Counted from the first letter of the stretch, positions 34,091-47,097 are shown. The stretch is 64,000 nt of DNA from Chelonoidis abingdonii (GCF_003597395.2 NC_133773.1:145276652-145340651), one strand, 5' to 3'. The notes: generated by a model not told the origin, from the letters alone. Made by a program: numbers and translations.

Positions 34091-35831
34091 AATGATTGTG
34101 ACAGGTGCAGGTACTGCAGTAACAGGGGGTAGATAAGTACGTTAGGTACATACACTTTGTCTCCTTGGCAAAGCTCCCTAAAATCTTCTCTCTCATCTCT
34201 GAACCCATAGGGGGCGCTAAGTTCTGCTCTCTGTGGCGCAGCGCCAGACGCCCTACCTCCAGCTCTGCACTAGGCAAAGTGTCCAGACAGACCAGGTGCT
34301 GGCACAGACCGTTCAGCCTGTTCACACCAGGCCTTGCTGAATCTGTTTGGGACCCCTGGCACTTTTGCCCCATATCCTCATCAGCGCTGTCCTGAACCGT
34401 GTCAGTTGCAATGCCCTCTGGTCACCTATCCCAGAGTTCTCGGCACAGCTCCTGGAAGCAGGGCATTCTGGGAGATTTCAGAAAGCCACACCGGTGCACT
34501 GTGGAGGAGTAGCGGGTGGACGAGTTTAACCGTTTCCACTTGTCTGTGTCTGGCACTTAACCTGGGCAGAATAAACCAGTTTAGACTGAGCTGGTTCTCA
34601 ACCCTGTCGACGGGATCGACGCCAGCCGGCTCTGAACAGGCCTGTAAACTGGGGGCTGCTTTTTCGTGGGTGGATGCAACGTGTTTTACAAGAATTGCGA
34701 GGAGCTGCCTAAACAGAAAGCCTTGGACCACAGTCCTGCCATCAGCTCCACACAGGCAGACCCCGTGTATATTCACAGTCCCACTGGTTTAAATTGAAAT
34801 CGCTCTTCACATGATTTAGTTAAACCAGCGCACACCCCTCTGTCCATGCTCTTGTTTTTAGTTTTAAAAGTGGCTTATTGAAGTTTAGCTTAAACTGGTA
34901 AGGAAACAATTTAAGCCAAATTGCCACAAAGCACTTTGAAACCAACAGGAATTCCACACGCAAATCTGCAGGGCTTTCACTCACCTGCTGATGCTTCACT
35001 CAGTTGTTGTCAAAATACTCCTAGAGCTAAATGGTTGTAAGTTTGGGCAGACAGTCCCTGAGAGCCGTTTCTTGGTGTTTTGGTGCTCCAGCTCCATGGC
35101 TGGGTTGCAGAAAGCACAGGGGAATGGTTACGTGTTTATATTAACAACTTCATCCTTTGCAACTTAATCTTTTTATTTATTTTTTTTAAATCATGGAAAT
35201 CCTTCTAGTGGCTTTCGGTTTTGTAAAAACTGATTTGAATAAACAAAAACTCCACTTCCACCAGCTCTGAAAGGCCTTTGTTATGCCTCGCGCCAACCAG
35301 CTACCTTTCCTGGAAATCAGCCCTTTTACATTAGACTGGGGCTCCTGCTGGGAAGCACAGGAAAATGGCAGCTGTTGCAGAGAGAAACCCACAGCGCCAC
35401 GGGCAATTGTGGCAAGAAACAGACAGGTGTTCTGAGAAGAAAAACGTCTGAAAAATGACTTTTCGTAGTGTGTAGCGGTACTGCCCTCTGCAGGATGGAC
35501 TAAGCATGGATCAGCTGTGTTTCATAGGTCCTATACTGCTGGTAGCTAATGGAGATTCTCTTTTAGCTCCAGCAGTAATGCAGGATCTGAGTTCTATTGT
35601 TGCTCTTTCTATGAAGTTCCAAGAGTGCAGCACAGCCATGAATGCCTAGGATCTGTTGAAGTATCTTTTCTTAGGGCTGGCTGACATTTACAAGTCTTGC
35701 TCATGCAGCTACATCAGTCAGGGGTGTGCTTTTATTTACCCCACCCTTGTCCAACATGGCTAAACCAACAAATCCTTTAGTGTAGACACAGTTATAGCAA
35801 CAAAAGGTCCTTTTGCTGGTACAGTTTACTC
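34091..35831. other. Intergenic, possible MITE remnant near 34790-34960
   Basis: No gene. Around 34816 the string ttagttaaaccagcgcacac resembles the MITE-like element at 24030, but no termini were found. The open frames of up to 152 codons have no recognisable features. Confidence 0.4.
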
Positions 35832-36119
35832 CAGGGGTAGGCAACCTATGGCACGTGTGCCGAAGGCAGCACGTGAGCTGATTTTCAGTAGCACTTACAC
35901 TGCCTGAGTCCTGGCCACCGGTCCGGGGGGACTCTGCATTTTAATTTAATTTAATTTTAAATGAAGCTTCTTAAACATTTTAAAAACCTGATTTACTTTA
36001 CATACAACAATAGTTTAGTTATATAGCAGAGACTTATAGAGAGACCTTCTAAAAACGTTAATATGTATTACTGGCACGCGAAACCTTAGAGTGAATAAAT
36101 GAAAGGTTGCCGACCCCTG
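35832..36119. mobile_element. hAT-type MITE, 288 bp, short relative of 26316-27923
   Basis: Termini caggggtaggcaacct and aggttgccgacccctg. Perfect 8-bp target duplication gtttactc at 35824-35831 and 36120-36127. Its right 170 bp, read in reverse, follows the left A/T-rich part of the 1,608-bp element (gtttcgcgtgcc, taacgtttttagaaggtctc, gtttaagaagcttcatttaa). It is thus an internally shortened sibling in the opposite orientation. Confidence 0.93.
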
Positions 36120-36127
36120 GTTTACTC

Positions 36128-37330
36128 CATGCAGAGAACTGGTTTAAGATATCCTGGCAAAAGAGCTAGTATATCCCTACTATGTCTCTGGTATAGTGTA
36201 GACATGGCCTTACTTAGTAAATCTCTAACTGCTGACAGTTTTATAACTAGACCTGCAGTTTTCCTTTCAAAGAGCTTGAATGAGTCAGTTAAAAGGAAAG
36301 GGGCCTGGTCTGCCAGTCACATATTCACCAGGCGAAACAGCCCCATTGCATTTGCCTCTGCTTAGCCCAGGAGCTCCACCCAGCCCAGCCATCTGCCACG
36401 GTGATATCTAGCCCCCTCCTCCCCCCCACTTCCCCTCAGCCCATTTCAGAGAAGCCGGAGGCTGCTTGAAATTCACGTCAGGGAGCCAGTGTGCAGGAAA
36501 GCCTCTGACCACTCTCCCTGCAGTGCAACGGCCTTGCCACGGAACGAGGCCACATCAGTGTCCCCCCAACACACTCACACACGCTCACACAACAGACTGA
36601 AATCAACAGAGTCTTTCCAAATCAGGGGGTCTGTTTTCAGTGTGATGTGTGGAGCTCCAGCGATCTTGGCAGCTGACACAGGGCAGACTTTACTTTGAGG
36701 GAGTTGCGTGCTTGTACGGCCCATGTTGCAAACAGCAGAAGATCATTCTCCACAGTTTGATCCAATTAAGAAAGAAGGTGAAAAATTGTGCTGCAATCAG
36801 AATGCAGATAACACACTAGGTCCTGGAGCCTGAAATAATGAGGCCTAAGTCCCTGGATCCTCCTTATGGAGTCTCCTCCCAGCTTCCTCCTATGTGAAAT
36901 GGAAACAATAATACATCCCACTTGTCAATATTATTATTTGTCTCCCAGTTGCACCCACAATGTGCTAGGTGCTGTCTGTATCTGAAGGGCCTTGCCCACA
37001 ACAGCTTGTAACCTTGAGCTACGGGAGAATCATTATTAGCACTCAGTAGTATAGAGCCTATGATTCATGGTTGAGCAGCTCCAGTTCCATCCAGTAGAGG
37101 GGGCTCAGAACACATATTCTTCACCCAGCTCATGATTCTGGAGTGACATGAGTGTAGATGGATTAATTAGTCAATGCCTGTAGAGTGCTTTGAAGATGGA
37201 AGGTACAATGCTCTGTAAGTGCTACTTATTCAATATCCTGCCAGGAGTGTGTCCGTTGGGTGTGATCATTGCATGGGCATTGTAAGAGAACGTCCAGGTA
37301 ACAGAACACAACATGAGAATTTGCTCTCCT
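36128..37330. other. Intergenic, nothing recognised
   Basis: No gene. A C-rich stretch lies at 36410-36440. The part near 36970-37020 (gtgctaggtgctgtctgtat) resembles the widespread amniote repeat also seen at 42425. Confidence 0.4.
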
Positions 37331-37570
37331 AGGGCTGGTCCACAGTAGAAAATTAGATTGACCCAGCTACGTTGCTCAGGGGTGTGGAAAATCCATGTCC
37401 CTGAGGGATGTAGGTAAGACAACCTAACCCCCAGTGGGGACAGCCCTAAAATTCTTCCTTTGAACTAGCTACCGCTCACAGGGAGGTGAATTAGCTACGG
37501 TGACGGGAGAATCTCTCCCGTTTGAGTGGGTCATGTCTACGCTGAAGCACTACAGTGGCTGTGCACCATT
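37331..37570. mobile_element. MITE of the ggcctggtctacact family
   Basis: Begins agggctggtccacagtagaa. The interior has acgttgctcaggggtgtgga, aattcttcctttgaactagc and a tgtctacgctgaagcactac block near the right end. Family blocks are in the expected order, but the right terminus is lost. Confidence 0.7.
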
Positions 37571-38294
37571 TCAGGCATAGACAATCCCCTGTTCTGCACG
37601 GGAACTGGAAAGTGAACCTGACTACAAACAACAGTGAAGCTGACCAGCCTAGTTATCAAAGGGCGCCCAGCAAACAAATGGCCTCTGTGCTTATTAAAAG
37701 AAATGGGGATTTTTCCAATGATGGGAGCTGCACCAATGTGAGATATTCTGTCACTAGAGCAGAGACAGCTGTTGGCAAGGAACATTCAGCACATTCAGAC
37801 GCTTTTCCCATTTGCAGATCATCCAGTAACAGATTTAAATGTTCACACATGGTGGAAGCAAAGTGATTTCAGCCTTCTGCATCGCTTGCAAACAATTTAC
37901 CAGGACTGTTGCTCTGAGTTGTCGCAGTCAGTAATGCGCTATTCACGTGGCGCACCTCAGTCACCTGGCATTGTTTCCATTCTCTCGCTGGATGACCCCC
38001 AAACCTACAAGGAGTCTTCAGACTGGCTGCCTGAAGACTTCCCACGTGACCACTCATGAGAATACAGGTTTGCACAAGCATTCATGGGCGAAATGCATTT
38101 GCACAAGTATCTGCTGCACCTTCTCTTTCCTTGAAACAAATGTTTGCTTGTACCAACGTTCCTGGAAAGTGAATGACTGGGAATTACAATAGCAAATTTG
38201 TTGCCTTTATTAGTTCGCAGATCCTTTTTACAGTCCTTGTTCGGCTCTGCAAACAAGGAAATTTACTAGGAGAAAAAGCAGGATTTTTGCCCTG
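37571..38294. other. Intergenic, nothing recognised
   Basis: No gene or clear repeat. Confidence 0.4.
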
Positions 38295-38460
38295 ACAGTC
38301 TCAGCCTCTGTCCTGCTGGGTGACCTTGGGCAAGTCACTTCATCACCGCGTGCCTCAGTTTCCCCATCTGTGAAATGTAGCTAATGCTACTGACCTGCTT
38401 TGTGAAGTGCTTTGAGATCTGCTGATGACACATGGTATATAAGAGAGAGGTGTTCTCATT
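38295..38460 (+). mobile_element. MIR SINE
   Basis: gggtgaccttgggcaagtca, gtgcctcagtttccccatct, gtgaagtgctttgagatctg and a tataagagagaggtg tail give nearly the whole MIR 3' half on the sense strand. Confidence 0.85.
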
Positions 38461-41400
38461 ACTATTAGTGGCTATGCAGTTCGGCATGGCTGTGTTCATA
38501 CAAAGGATCACTGTCTGTCTGTCTTTCTCTCCATTTCTCCATCTCAGGGCCTGTTTGCCTAGGTTTCCATTAGCGTTTTGGGGCAGAGAGCAACCAGCAG
38601 TTGGGCTGAGGGAGCCTTAGTGGAGTGGCCATGTCGGTTTTGTTAAGATCCACGTGCTCAGAGTGGAGAGGATGTGGGTTTGAGCTGAAAGACCCACCCA
38701 CAGCAAATGCCTGGCGATCCATTAGCCCAGCGCGGAGGAAGGCCCAGCTGGGCTGGCACTGCCAGGATTTCAATCCATGTGGGTTCCTTACCTGGCAGTT
38801 TGAAGACTGAACCACCCCGTTTGGGAATGCGGCGGGACGAACTTTGCCCCAGTCTCTCCAGCCAGGTGCTGGGCTAGAAGGCAGCAAATATTCCCAGGGC
38901 CCCATCGCCATTAATTAAACTAATTGTTATGGCAGCTCTCTCAGCACAGCCATTAAAGTGAGCCCAGCTCCCTCTGGACCGAGCCCCCTCCCTTCCCACT
39001 CAGCTGGCTGCTTCCTTGGCTGCATTCCCCGAAGGGGGCAAGGGAGGGTTCTGCCCTGACCCCATGGCTGGTGCAGTCGGGGAAGGGATCTGGGCGCTGG
39101 GAGGGATTTAGTAGGAAGATCAGAGTTGCTGCGTGGGGATCCACCTCACACCCTCGACAGCCCACTCTGCTCCCAGCCCCATTTCAGCGAGGGCTGGGCG
39201 AGTGCTTCAGAAGATAACCTCAAACCCTACCCAGGGCTTGTTGGCTGATCCTGGCTCATGGCCTAGCGAGTGTCTGAGCTGGGCTGCAAGCTGCTTCGTG
39301 CTGCCTGAGAGAGCCCTGTGGGGCTGAGAACTGGAGGCCTCCCAGGCATGTCTCCCCCATATCTCTGCCTGGCCCAGGGCACGGCCCAGTCTCCCCCTGA
39401 AGCTCCTCCATCCAGTCCTTTCTCCGCTGCACAGCCGAGTTCTGGATGCACACACAGGGTCTGTCCCCTAGGCACACCCTGGAGCTGACCTGGTGCAGGG
39501 GTGCAGGTCTTTCCGGAGGCCCCTGGCTTTGCTCGAACCAATCCTGATCACGCCCTTCCCCAGCTGAGTTAACTATAAATCAGTCCTTTGCTCTAGGCCC
39601 TCATGCGGCCCCGAGTTGGTGCCACAGTATCTGAGCCGCTCGCAGGCATTAGCGTATTTATCCTCATGCACCTCTGGGAGGCAGGGCCGTGCTGTTCACC
39701 CTGGTTTACAGCTGGGGGCTGCGCCCCAGAGAGGTTCCATGATTTGCCTCAGGTCACACAAGGCGTCTGGGGCAGAACTTGGACCTGAGCCTTGCTCTCG
39801 CCAGCCGCAGACTAGCACCCAAATCGCTGGACCGGCCTCACGCCCTGACCAGGCCGGGTCTGAGTTCTTTGGACGTGTGTGACACTGCCATGGAGCAGCC
39901 CATCCCCGGGAAGCAGCCGATGGGCAGCAGCCTGACAGCGACTGCTCTCCGGGAGCACATCCTGGGGACGCCAAGAGGGGAAGGCCCCCTGGTTTTGTGG
40001 TGGTTTGTGGACACCAGGGAGTGGAGCGGACCGGACCGAGGCCTCCCCCATCTCAGCTCCTGGAGGTGGTGGAATCACCGCTGCGCTGGGGCAGCTTTCG
40101 GTCCCTCCCGAGCAGCGCTGGAAGTGGAAGCAGTGGCCTCTGAGCGAAGGTGCCTTCTGTCATCCCATCCCCCCATCAAGCTTTTGTTTATTAAACTGGA
40201 AGCAATTAAACCCCTCGCCAGCAGAATAAGAATGCAGCCAGCTGGCTCCAGCGAGTTTTAAGGACCCTGGGAGGCCTTAGCCCTGGCATGGCAGCCCAGC
40301 TGGATGGGGTCAGGCAGCGCACCGGGGAGAGAGCTCTGTTTGCTTGGCTCTGTGCTTTGACCATGGACGGGCCCTCCCATCAATCCCAAGGTGGCTCAGA
40401 GTCACCTTTGGTGGCCAGCGCTGCTTGGGAACGCAGCGCAGGCTTGTTGCACTGGAAAGTATGGTGCAAAGCCCTTTGGTGCTTCCTCCTCTCGCTTCTC
40501 TGGACAAGATCCTCTGCTGGCACCAAGGGCATCAACTTGACTGGAGCTGCACTCATTGGCGCCAGTGGAAGGTCTGGCCCTCGGGCTTTCTGGCTGGCTG
40601 GGTTACCAGGGGGCCGATCGGGAAAGGAAGATGGGGGGCAGGGCGGCGTAATTCATCAAATCCTGCTAAGTGCCCAAGCGTGCCTGGCCTTGTGATAAAT
40701 GAGGGCCCTGCACCCCAGTGTCCGAGGTGCCCCCGACCAGTCGGTAAGTGAGTTCCCCTGGGGTCTTGCTGCTGTCGGGAGCAATGAGCCACGTCCCTGC
40801 TGCCCCGGAGATGGCTGATGCTGGGGGACTACGGTACTTACGTTCTTCCCTCGCCAGGGCTGGTCCGGCTCCCACCAGCCGGGCACCTGCCACCCTGTGC
40901 AGGGCAGCTTTGGGTTATACGACGTAGCCTCCACCGACTCCACACTGGGGCTGCTAAGTGTTGAGTGGGGCTTCATCAGCGGCCCCACTGCCTGTGACCA
41001 CGGCAGAGGCTCAGAATAGGAAGCCTCCCTGCGATGTTCCCTGCTCAAGTGCGAAGGCTTTTCCAGCGAGCCGGTGGAGAGCCACGGTCGGGCACTCACC
41101 AGGGCACGGATGGGGCAGGAAGACGGGTGAGGACAAGACCAGGAGAAGCTAGGGGTGCTGGGGAGGAGAGGGCAGAGGGGATCAGTGACAGCCTGACTCG
41201 TTCTGGAAATGGGGAACGTGCTGGCATATTACTGAATTTTAATATTCAAGCCTAAGTCAATACGTTAGGTAAGTGAGGTGCCATCCTCGTGTCCTGGCAC
41301 AGAGCCTGTCTGGCTCCAGTCCTGTTCCCAGGAGTAACAAAGAAACTGGGCCAGATTTCAGTGATGCTGGTGTCAATCCAAAGTGTCCCCCTGGACTTGA

Positions 41401-41974
41401 GTTTCTCTGGATTTAGGGTCGATCCCTGGCCCTATCCAAGTCAATGACTTGAGAGCAGAATCTGGCCTTTACCCTGTGTCCCTGATCAGATCTGGCCCCC
41501 TGTCTATTCCCCACGGAGCAAATGATCTCACTGACCTCTCTGGCTCCTTCCAACCTCGCAAGCTTAGCGGTTCCCCTGTGGTCTGTTAACCCAGCCTGCT
41601 GTTCCCATCCTCCACTCCCAAGCATCCCGCTCCCCACTCCCAGCCCCAGCACAAGGCAAGGCTCAGATCTCCTGGGAAAAGGCAAAACAGGTCCCGCCCC
41701 TCTGTCCGCCTTTGGATCCCACCCCCCAAAAAAGAAAGAATGAAGCCCTCCCTGACACTGGCTTGAAAGGAATGCTCCCCTCCGCTCCCCGCAGCCCTGG
41801 GGAGCCCTCAGAGAGCTGGGGTCAGGCGAGTGGAATGCTGATAACAGCTGCTTTGCATGAGAAAACTCCACACCATTCAGCCCTGGAAACCTCCCAGGTC
41901 ACACAAGCTCTGGCTGCTGTTGACAGGTGGGGCCCATCCACACCAAGCCCAAAAGCTTTGCAAAAGATAAGGCT
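38461..41974. other. Intergenic, GC-richer, one MIR-like fragment
   Basis: No exon recognised despite several frames over 130 codons; none shows a domain. An antisense MIR-like fragment lies at 39690-39800 (ttccatgatttgcctcaggt, cacacaaggcg). Confidence 0.4.
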
Positions 41975-42150
41975 GCGTCCCAGCTTAAACTGAAACAGTG
42001 GCAGCGCTGCGAGAATTCTTCCGTCGGCCTGGCGCTGGCTGCACCGGGGTTTAGTCGGTTTAACTCTGTCGCTCAGGGGTAGGGGGTTTTCACACCCCTG
42101 AGCGCCATAGCTGGCATGACCTAACTTGTTAGTATAGACCCGGCCTGACC
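41975..42150. mobile_element. MITE of the ggcctggtctacact family
   Basis: Contains gagaattcttccgtcggcct, a ggtttagtcggtttaactct block and gtttttcacacccctgagcg-like sequence (ttttcacacccctgagcg), and ends with agtatagacccggcc, the family terminus with two changes. Confidence 0.75.
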
Positions 42151-42424
42151 CCGCTTCTTGGAAGGTCTTGGGCTTGCAGGAGGCCTGGGCCTGTCCTCAC
42201 ACAGAGAGCACCAGAGGCATTGGACATGGGATTGCCAGTCATACGGATAGCATAAAGGGTGCCCACTGAAAGTGAAGGGCAACAAGCTCAGGCCCTGATC
42301 CTGAACTCGGATCCCTGTGGTTAGACCCCTGCAATGGGCCCAGTGTCCTCCTGCATAGGTTCACCTGCGAGATTGGGACCACAGAACTGACCAAAGGAAA
42401 CACTGCATTACATGCACCAGCCAT

Positions 42425-42530
42425 TAGACTGTAAGCTCTTCTGGGCAGGGAGTGTCTCTTTCTTTGTGTTTGCCCAGCACCTAGCACAGTGACTGAGACA
42501 CAGATAATAACATTAATTAATACTAATTGT
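42425..42530. repeat. Widespread amniote interspersed repeat
   Basis: ttagactgtaagctcttctg, ggcaggga and tgcccagcacctagcacag are standard blocks of an old repeat common in turtles and crocodilians. Similar pieces occur at 16920-17035, 45720-45820, 48225-48310 and 52800-52880. I did not assign its family. Confidence 0.55.
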
Positions 42531-43429
42531 CCTGTGGAACCTATCGCCACAAGATATTCCTGAGACAAGAGCTTTGCAAGTGTCCAAAAAAGGATGGATA
42601 ATGGGAACAGCCAGAGTTATGCTAGATGGGGTTATGAACTCTCCTACTCTGGGGTAGAAGCTACCCACTAGGACCCCATCTATAAAGGGGTTTTTGCACC
42701 CACGTATTTGGTGTAAAATATGCTGCAGCTGGTGGAAAGCAGAGCTTGCAGAGGTGAATCTCACCCTAGTGTCAGAGCTGCACTGGGAAAGCTCAGTGTT
42801 AACAACATATCTAGATTAGGGGTTTGCACCAATATATCACTAGCACTGCCATGGCGGAGCAGCTACACTAGCATGAAAACACCGTGGATAGATGGGGCCT
42901 CACTGATGGGGAGTGAGGAAGAAATTTGCCTTGTAGGCAGGTTATTGTCCTCTTTCAAGCCTATAATGGGCCACAAATGGGTTTCTTGCACCTTCCTCTG
43001 AAGCGGCTGGAACTGGCTGGTGGCCTGATCTGATGCACCAGTTGCTCTGTTCCTATGCTGATTGCACTCATTGGCCTGCAATGGGATCCTTAGCTCAGGC
43101 CCCACTCAACTGGTGTCATCTGCAACAGCTCTCCTTTCGTGGGGTCTGGATGCAGAAGAGCGGGAGCGGCACCAGTTCAGCTGTGCCAGGCTGCCCAGCT
43201 CCACTCCAGGCTCAGTACTTTCTATTCTAGCCTGGGTAGGTTTTCATACCACGCTCAGTGCTGTAGGATGAGCCTTGCAAATCATGTTCAGCCACATGAC
43301 CACACATTGGTCGCGTGCTGTTTGTTCTCTCATCAACTCCAGAGAGAGGATGCGTGCGCCGCGGAGTGCCTTGTCTTGGCGATTTTCTTAAAAACAAATA
43401 TACCTGTTGCTACCTGCTGATAGTAGAGA
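42531..43429. other. Intergenic, possibly decayed LINE 3' sequence
   Basis: No gene. It adjoins the 3' side of the reverse-transcriptase remnant that follows on the minus strand and may include its untranslated end. Confidence 0.35.
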
Positions 43430-44360
43430 GGGGAGGTCAAAGAAAGGTGACTTGCACTTGGAGCGGGAGGAGATGTGGTTCGTGATAGTCCTTCTTTCCT
43501 GCGGGAGTTCATGCCACAATCTCAGACCACCCGAGAGAAGGTTCTGTCTCCTGCACAGACAAGGTTTGTCCTCAGGATAATGTTCCACTGAGCCAGAGGA
43601 ATAGAGCTGGCAGCCACGGTCTTTGTCCCAGACTTTTATAAGATCTTTTAGGTATCCTGGGCCCAGGCCACGGAGCGCCTTGGAGATAAGGGCTGAGATC
43701 TTGAACTTGAGCAGAGGACAGGTCTGATGTTCCCACGGTAGCCCATGTTGCTGAGGAGACAAGCAGCAGCGTTCTGCTCTAGCTTGGAGTTTCCTAAGCA
43801 GTGCGGGTTTCATGCCCAGGTATATCATGTTGCTGGAGGCCAGCTGCGAGGTGATGAAGGTGTGAGTAACTGAGGCCAGGTCATTGTCCGCCAGGGTGGT
43901 ATGGAGTCTCCTAGCAACTGGAGATGTTGTAAAGCATAATTCGTGGATGCTGCTATGGGCACGCTTAGCGTCAGCAAGGAATCCAAGAGTACTCCTAGAC
44001 AGTGGACTGAACTGATCAATTCAGGGGGTGTATCTTCAGCAAGCTTTTCAAAATACTTCCCTCTGCTCATCAGCATCGCCTCTGTCTTGCTCAGGTTCAG
44101 CTTCGGCCAGCTGCTCTTCAGACAAGAGCTGGTCTCATGCAAGCACCAGGCTACCATGGTGGCAGTGGCGTGGTCGGATGTGGTGAAGGATAGGTAGACC
44201 TGAGCATCATCTGCATGTAGCTGGCACGTTAGTCTGTGTCCTCTGAGTAGTTCACCTAGTGGTTCCGTGTAACTGATGAATAAGTCTGGAGAGAAAGGAC
44301 CCTTGTGGGACTTCACAAGGCAGTGGGGTCCAGTGGTGGAGGTGTGTCCTTGCAAGAAGG
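43430..44360 (-). pseudogene. LINE reverse-transcriptase remnant (CR1/L2-like)
   Basis: Minus strand. The first frame (from 44355) contains LTCQLHADDAQVYLSF, the reverse-transcriptase catalytic motif (usual F/Y-A-D-D-T-Q-L-Y), with the first position changed to His, then LNLSKTEAML and VHCLGVLLDS, typical of CR1/L2-group enzymes. Near 43828 the frame shifts. The next frame carries LLKFKISALISKALRGLGPG and YLKDLI, then GLRLWHELPQE, the usual C-terminal end of such enzymes. The N-terminal endonuclease is absent. It is an inactive fragment, with the frame broken at least once. Confidence 0.85.
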
Positions 44361-45569
44361 ACTCAAACTATTTTAACGCATGACCCTAGACCCCAGCCAC
44401 CTCCCTCAGGCAGGTCAGCAGCATCCAATGCAGCAGAGATGTCCAGCGGGGCAGGAATGGACGTCTGCCCTGTCCATTGAGAGCAGGAGAGCCTCCCTCA
44501 GTGGCACGGAAGCCGTTCCGGTTCCGTATCCTGGCCTGACTCCCGATTGCGCTGTGGCTAGATGTGGCTACATGTTGGAAGTGTTTGGAGCTGGCCTTTC
44601 TGGCTTCTCCACAAGATTAGACACAGGGTGGCAGTGGCCTAGGACTGAAGTGTCCAGGGTGGGTTTCTCCAGTGGTCTTTGGACGGTTGTGTGTTTGAAG
44701 AAGGAAGGGCGGAATGGTTCCTTGGCCGTCCTGGTCAGAACCGGCCGTTACGTGACTCTCTTTCACCAGCCAGGCAGGGCGTGTGTGGGAGGCGCAAGCC
44801 TTGGGCCAGGCCTCCTTTAGCACATGCAGAACTCCCTGCGGAGTGGGGTGTTAAGCTCTGGAAGCGTAGGCAGGCTGGTGGTTGGTGGGGAAGGTCAGGA
44901 CAGAATCCTGGCTGGTTGAGGCAGCTTCTCAAGCGCGCATGATCTTTTCCAGCATTTTTTCCTTAGCATTTGGAAACTTGCCTCCACAACCCTGCTCTTG
45001 GCACTAGTGCTCGGCATTGTGGGATAGCTGCTGCAGGAGCCCCATGATGCACTGGGGCAGTCGCCCGTGTTGGGGCTAGATTTGTACCAGTATTTTGGTG
45101 CCTGAAGAGGCAGTTTGGTGGGATTTTTAAAAGCCGCAGGGCGCCTGACTCCCCTGATTTCCCAGTTCGCTGTGGTGAATGCCACCATCCACAATGGTGC
45201 TGCCACTGCAGGCACTGAGCAGCGGAAGGAAGAGTGTCACAGCCAGCCGCATCATGCAGTGTCCCTGTAGGCTTCCTCGTTCAGCCTGATCCCGTGCACA
45301 CTGATGCCCATGGGAGCCTTGCCATTCACCTCAGTGGGCTTTGGATCAGGCCCTGGGCACAGGCGTAGCCACGCACAGATCACCCAGCACCCTCAGGACT
45401 GGACAGGGATACATCCCAGCTCAGACACAACGGCAACAGACATGGCGGAGACAGATAGCAGGGTGTGGATGGATGGATACAGACTCAGTTTTTAGCTCAG
45501 TCCTTACTCGTTAAATACAATAAGAATTAATAACACCTAGCTCTTACAGGGTGATTTCCATCAGTAGAT
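44361..45569. other. Intergenic, nothing recognised
   Basis: It may hold a decayed upstream part of the same LINE near 44370-44520, but no motif proves this. Confidence 0.35.
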
Positions 45570-45680
45570 CTCAACGTGCTCTACGGGGGGCGGGAGAGGC
45601 GGTATCATTAGCTCCATTTTACAGATGAGAAAACTGAGGCACCGGGCGGGGAAGCGACTTACACAAGGCCATCCAGTGAG
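45570..45680 (-). mobile_element. MIR SINE fragment, antisense
   Basis: ccattttacagatgagaaaa, ctgaggcaccg and acacaaggccatccagtgag are the antisense MIR core. Confidence 0.8.
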
Positions 45681-45719
45681 CCAGTTATAATTTATTGTTA
45701 TTGTTAATTCTTATCATGT

Positions 45720-45820
45720 ATTTGTATTACAGTAGCACCTATGAGCCTTGGTCGTGGCCCAGGCCCCGTTGCGCTAGTCGCTGTACAAACAGAATAAAAA
45801 GACAGTCCCTGCCTGAGGTC
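45720..45820. repeat. Widespread amniote interspersed repeat, reverse orientation
   Basis: agtagcacctatgagccttg, caggccccgttgcgctag and gacagtccctgcctgag belong to the same old family as 42425-42530, in reverse. Confidence 0.55.
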
Positions 45821-46749
45821 AGCCGGCTCTCATCACTTTATGTCCCTCGCCCCTGGATCCGCTCTGGAAACCCCAGTCCTGGGCACACTCACTGTTCCCT
45901 GAGACAGCTGGGTTCACCCCTGGGTCACTTCCCAGTCTAGTTACCGCAGTCCCTGGGGCCGCACCTCAAGTCCAGCTGCAGGGCACTGACAGAGCCACAG
46001 TCCAGAGCCCCGCTCAGGGCTGCAGTGTGCGTCTGCCCAACACAAGGGAGGGAAGGCGAGTGGGCTGGTCTAGGGTCTCTTGCAGCCTCTCTTCCTGCGC
46101 AAACTTCTCTCCAACTCTGTGGCCGGCTTCACCTTCTCAGGCTGCCCTTCTCCAGACACAGCACGCCCTGCAGCGGGTGTACCGAATTGCCACAGCTGGC
46201 GTGCGAGGATGCTCCTGGGGTAGCTGGCTGTCAGGCACAGGGGCGTGTCCCATTGTGCTGCCCCAGCAGCTGACAAGCTAAGTAAAGACAAGAGGCGACA
46301 GATGGAGACAGGCAGACAGGGGAGTGCAAGGAAACCGGGAGACAACACAGCTCAGCACGATCAGCTGGGATCTCAGCACAGTCGCAGCCTAAGCAGTGCC
46401 AGTTTTTTTGCTGGCGTGGCGGCAAAGGAGAGTTTTAAGGAGGGATTTAGAGGGGGATGATTAGCGTTGTGGATGTTGACAGGGAGCTCCTCCCAAGCGC
46501 CAGGGGTCCTGAGCGAGGAAGCATGAAGAGGCTTGTTTGAAAATTTTACAAGTGGGCAATGGAGGCCGATCATGTGAGGCTCCACAGCTTGGCAGCGAAT
46601 GAGGGATGATAGGTGTGGTGAGAATAGACTGTGAAGTGCGCTGAAAGCATAGGGGCCTGTGAGCTAGGGTCAGTGTCCTATCCACTAGGCTATACTGCCT
46701 ATAAAAGAGTTTACCTGTGTACTACAGGCTCTGACCCTATCGGGAGGAG
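45821..46749. other. Intergenic, nothing recognised
   Basis: No gene. The block tcctatccactaggctatac near 46677 resembles an antisense tRNA-like SINE head. Confidence 0.4.
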
Positions 46750-46865
46750 AGGTGTCTACACTAGGCTTTTTGATACCGCCCCCCAGCCCCAAGTCCAACC
46801 ACTGCTACCTCCAAGTTCAGCACCATTGGTGACTACAATTGTGTGAGCCCTAGTGTAGACAGATC
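46750..46865. mobile_element. Small MITE with tgtctacactaggc termini
   Basis: The left end tgtctacactaggc and right end gccctagtgtagaca are near-perfect inverted repeats around a 110-bp body without coding capacity. Target duplication was not resolved. Confidence 0.65.
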
Positions 46866-47097
46866 TCCAAGTGGTCACCACCGTTTCAAGCACCATGCCA
46901 TTTAACCCCACTCAGACTAGGTCTACATGATACAGTGGTTCAAACACCAGCAGCCACCGTCTATACTGGCACTCCCATCGCTGTTGCTGTCATGGGTGGG
47001 GGATATTCAAGTGAAGATCTCCTAGTGCAGGAATGGCCTGGAGTTTTGTCTGAGTCAGGACTGGGTAAAAATGGAATGAGGACTCACTCCTAGTTTG

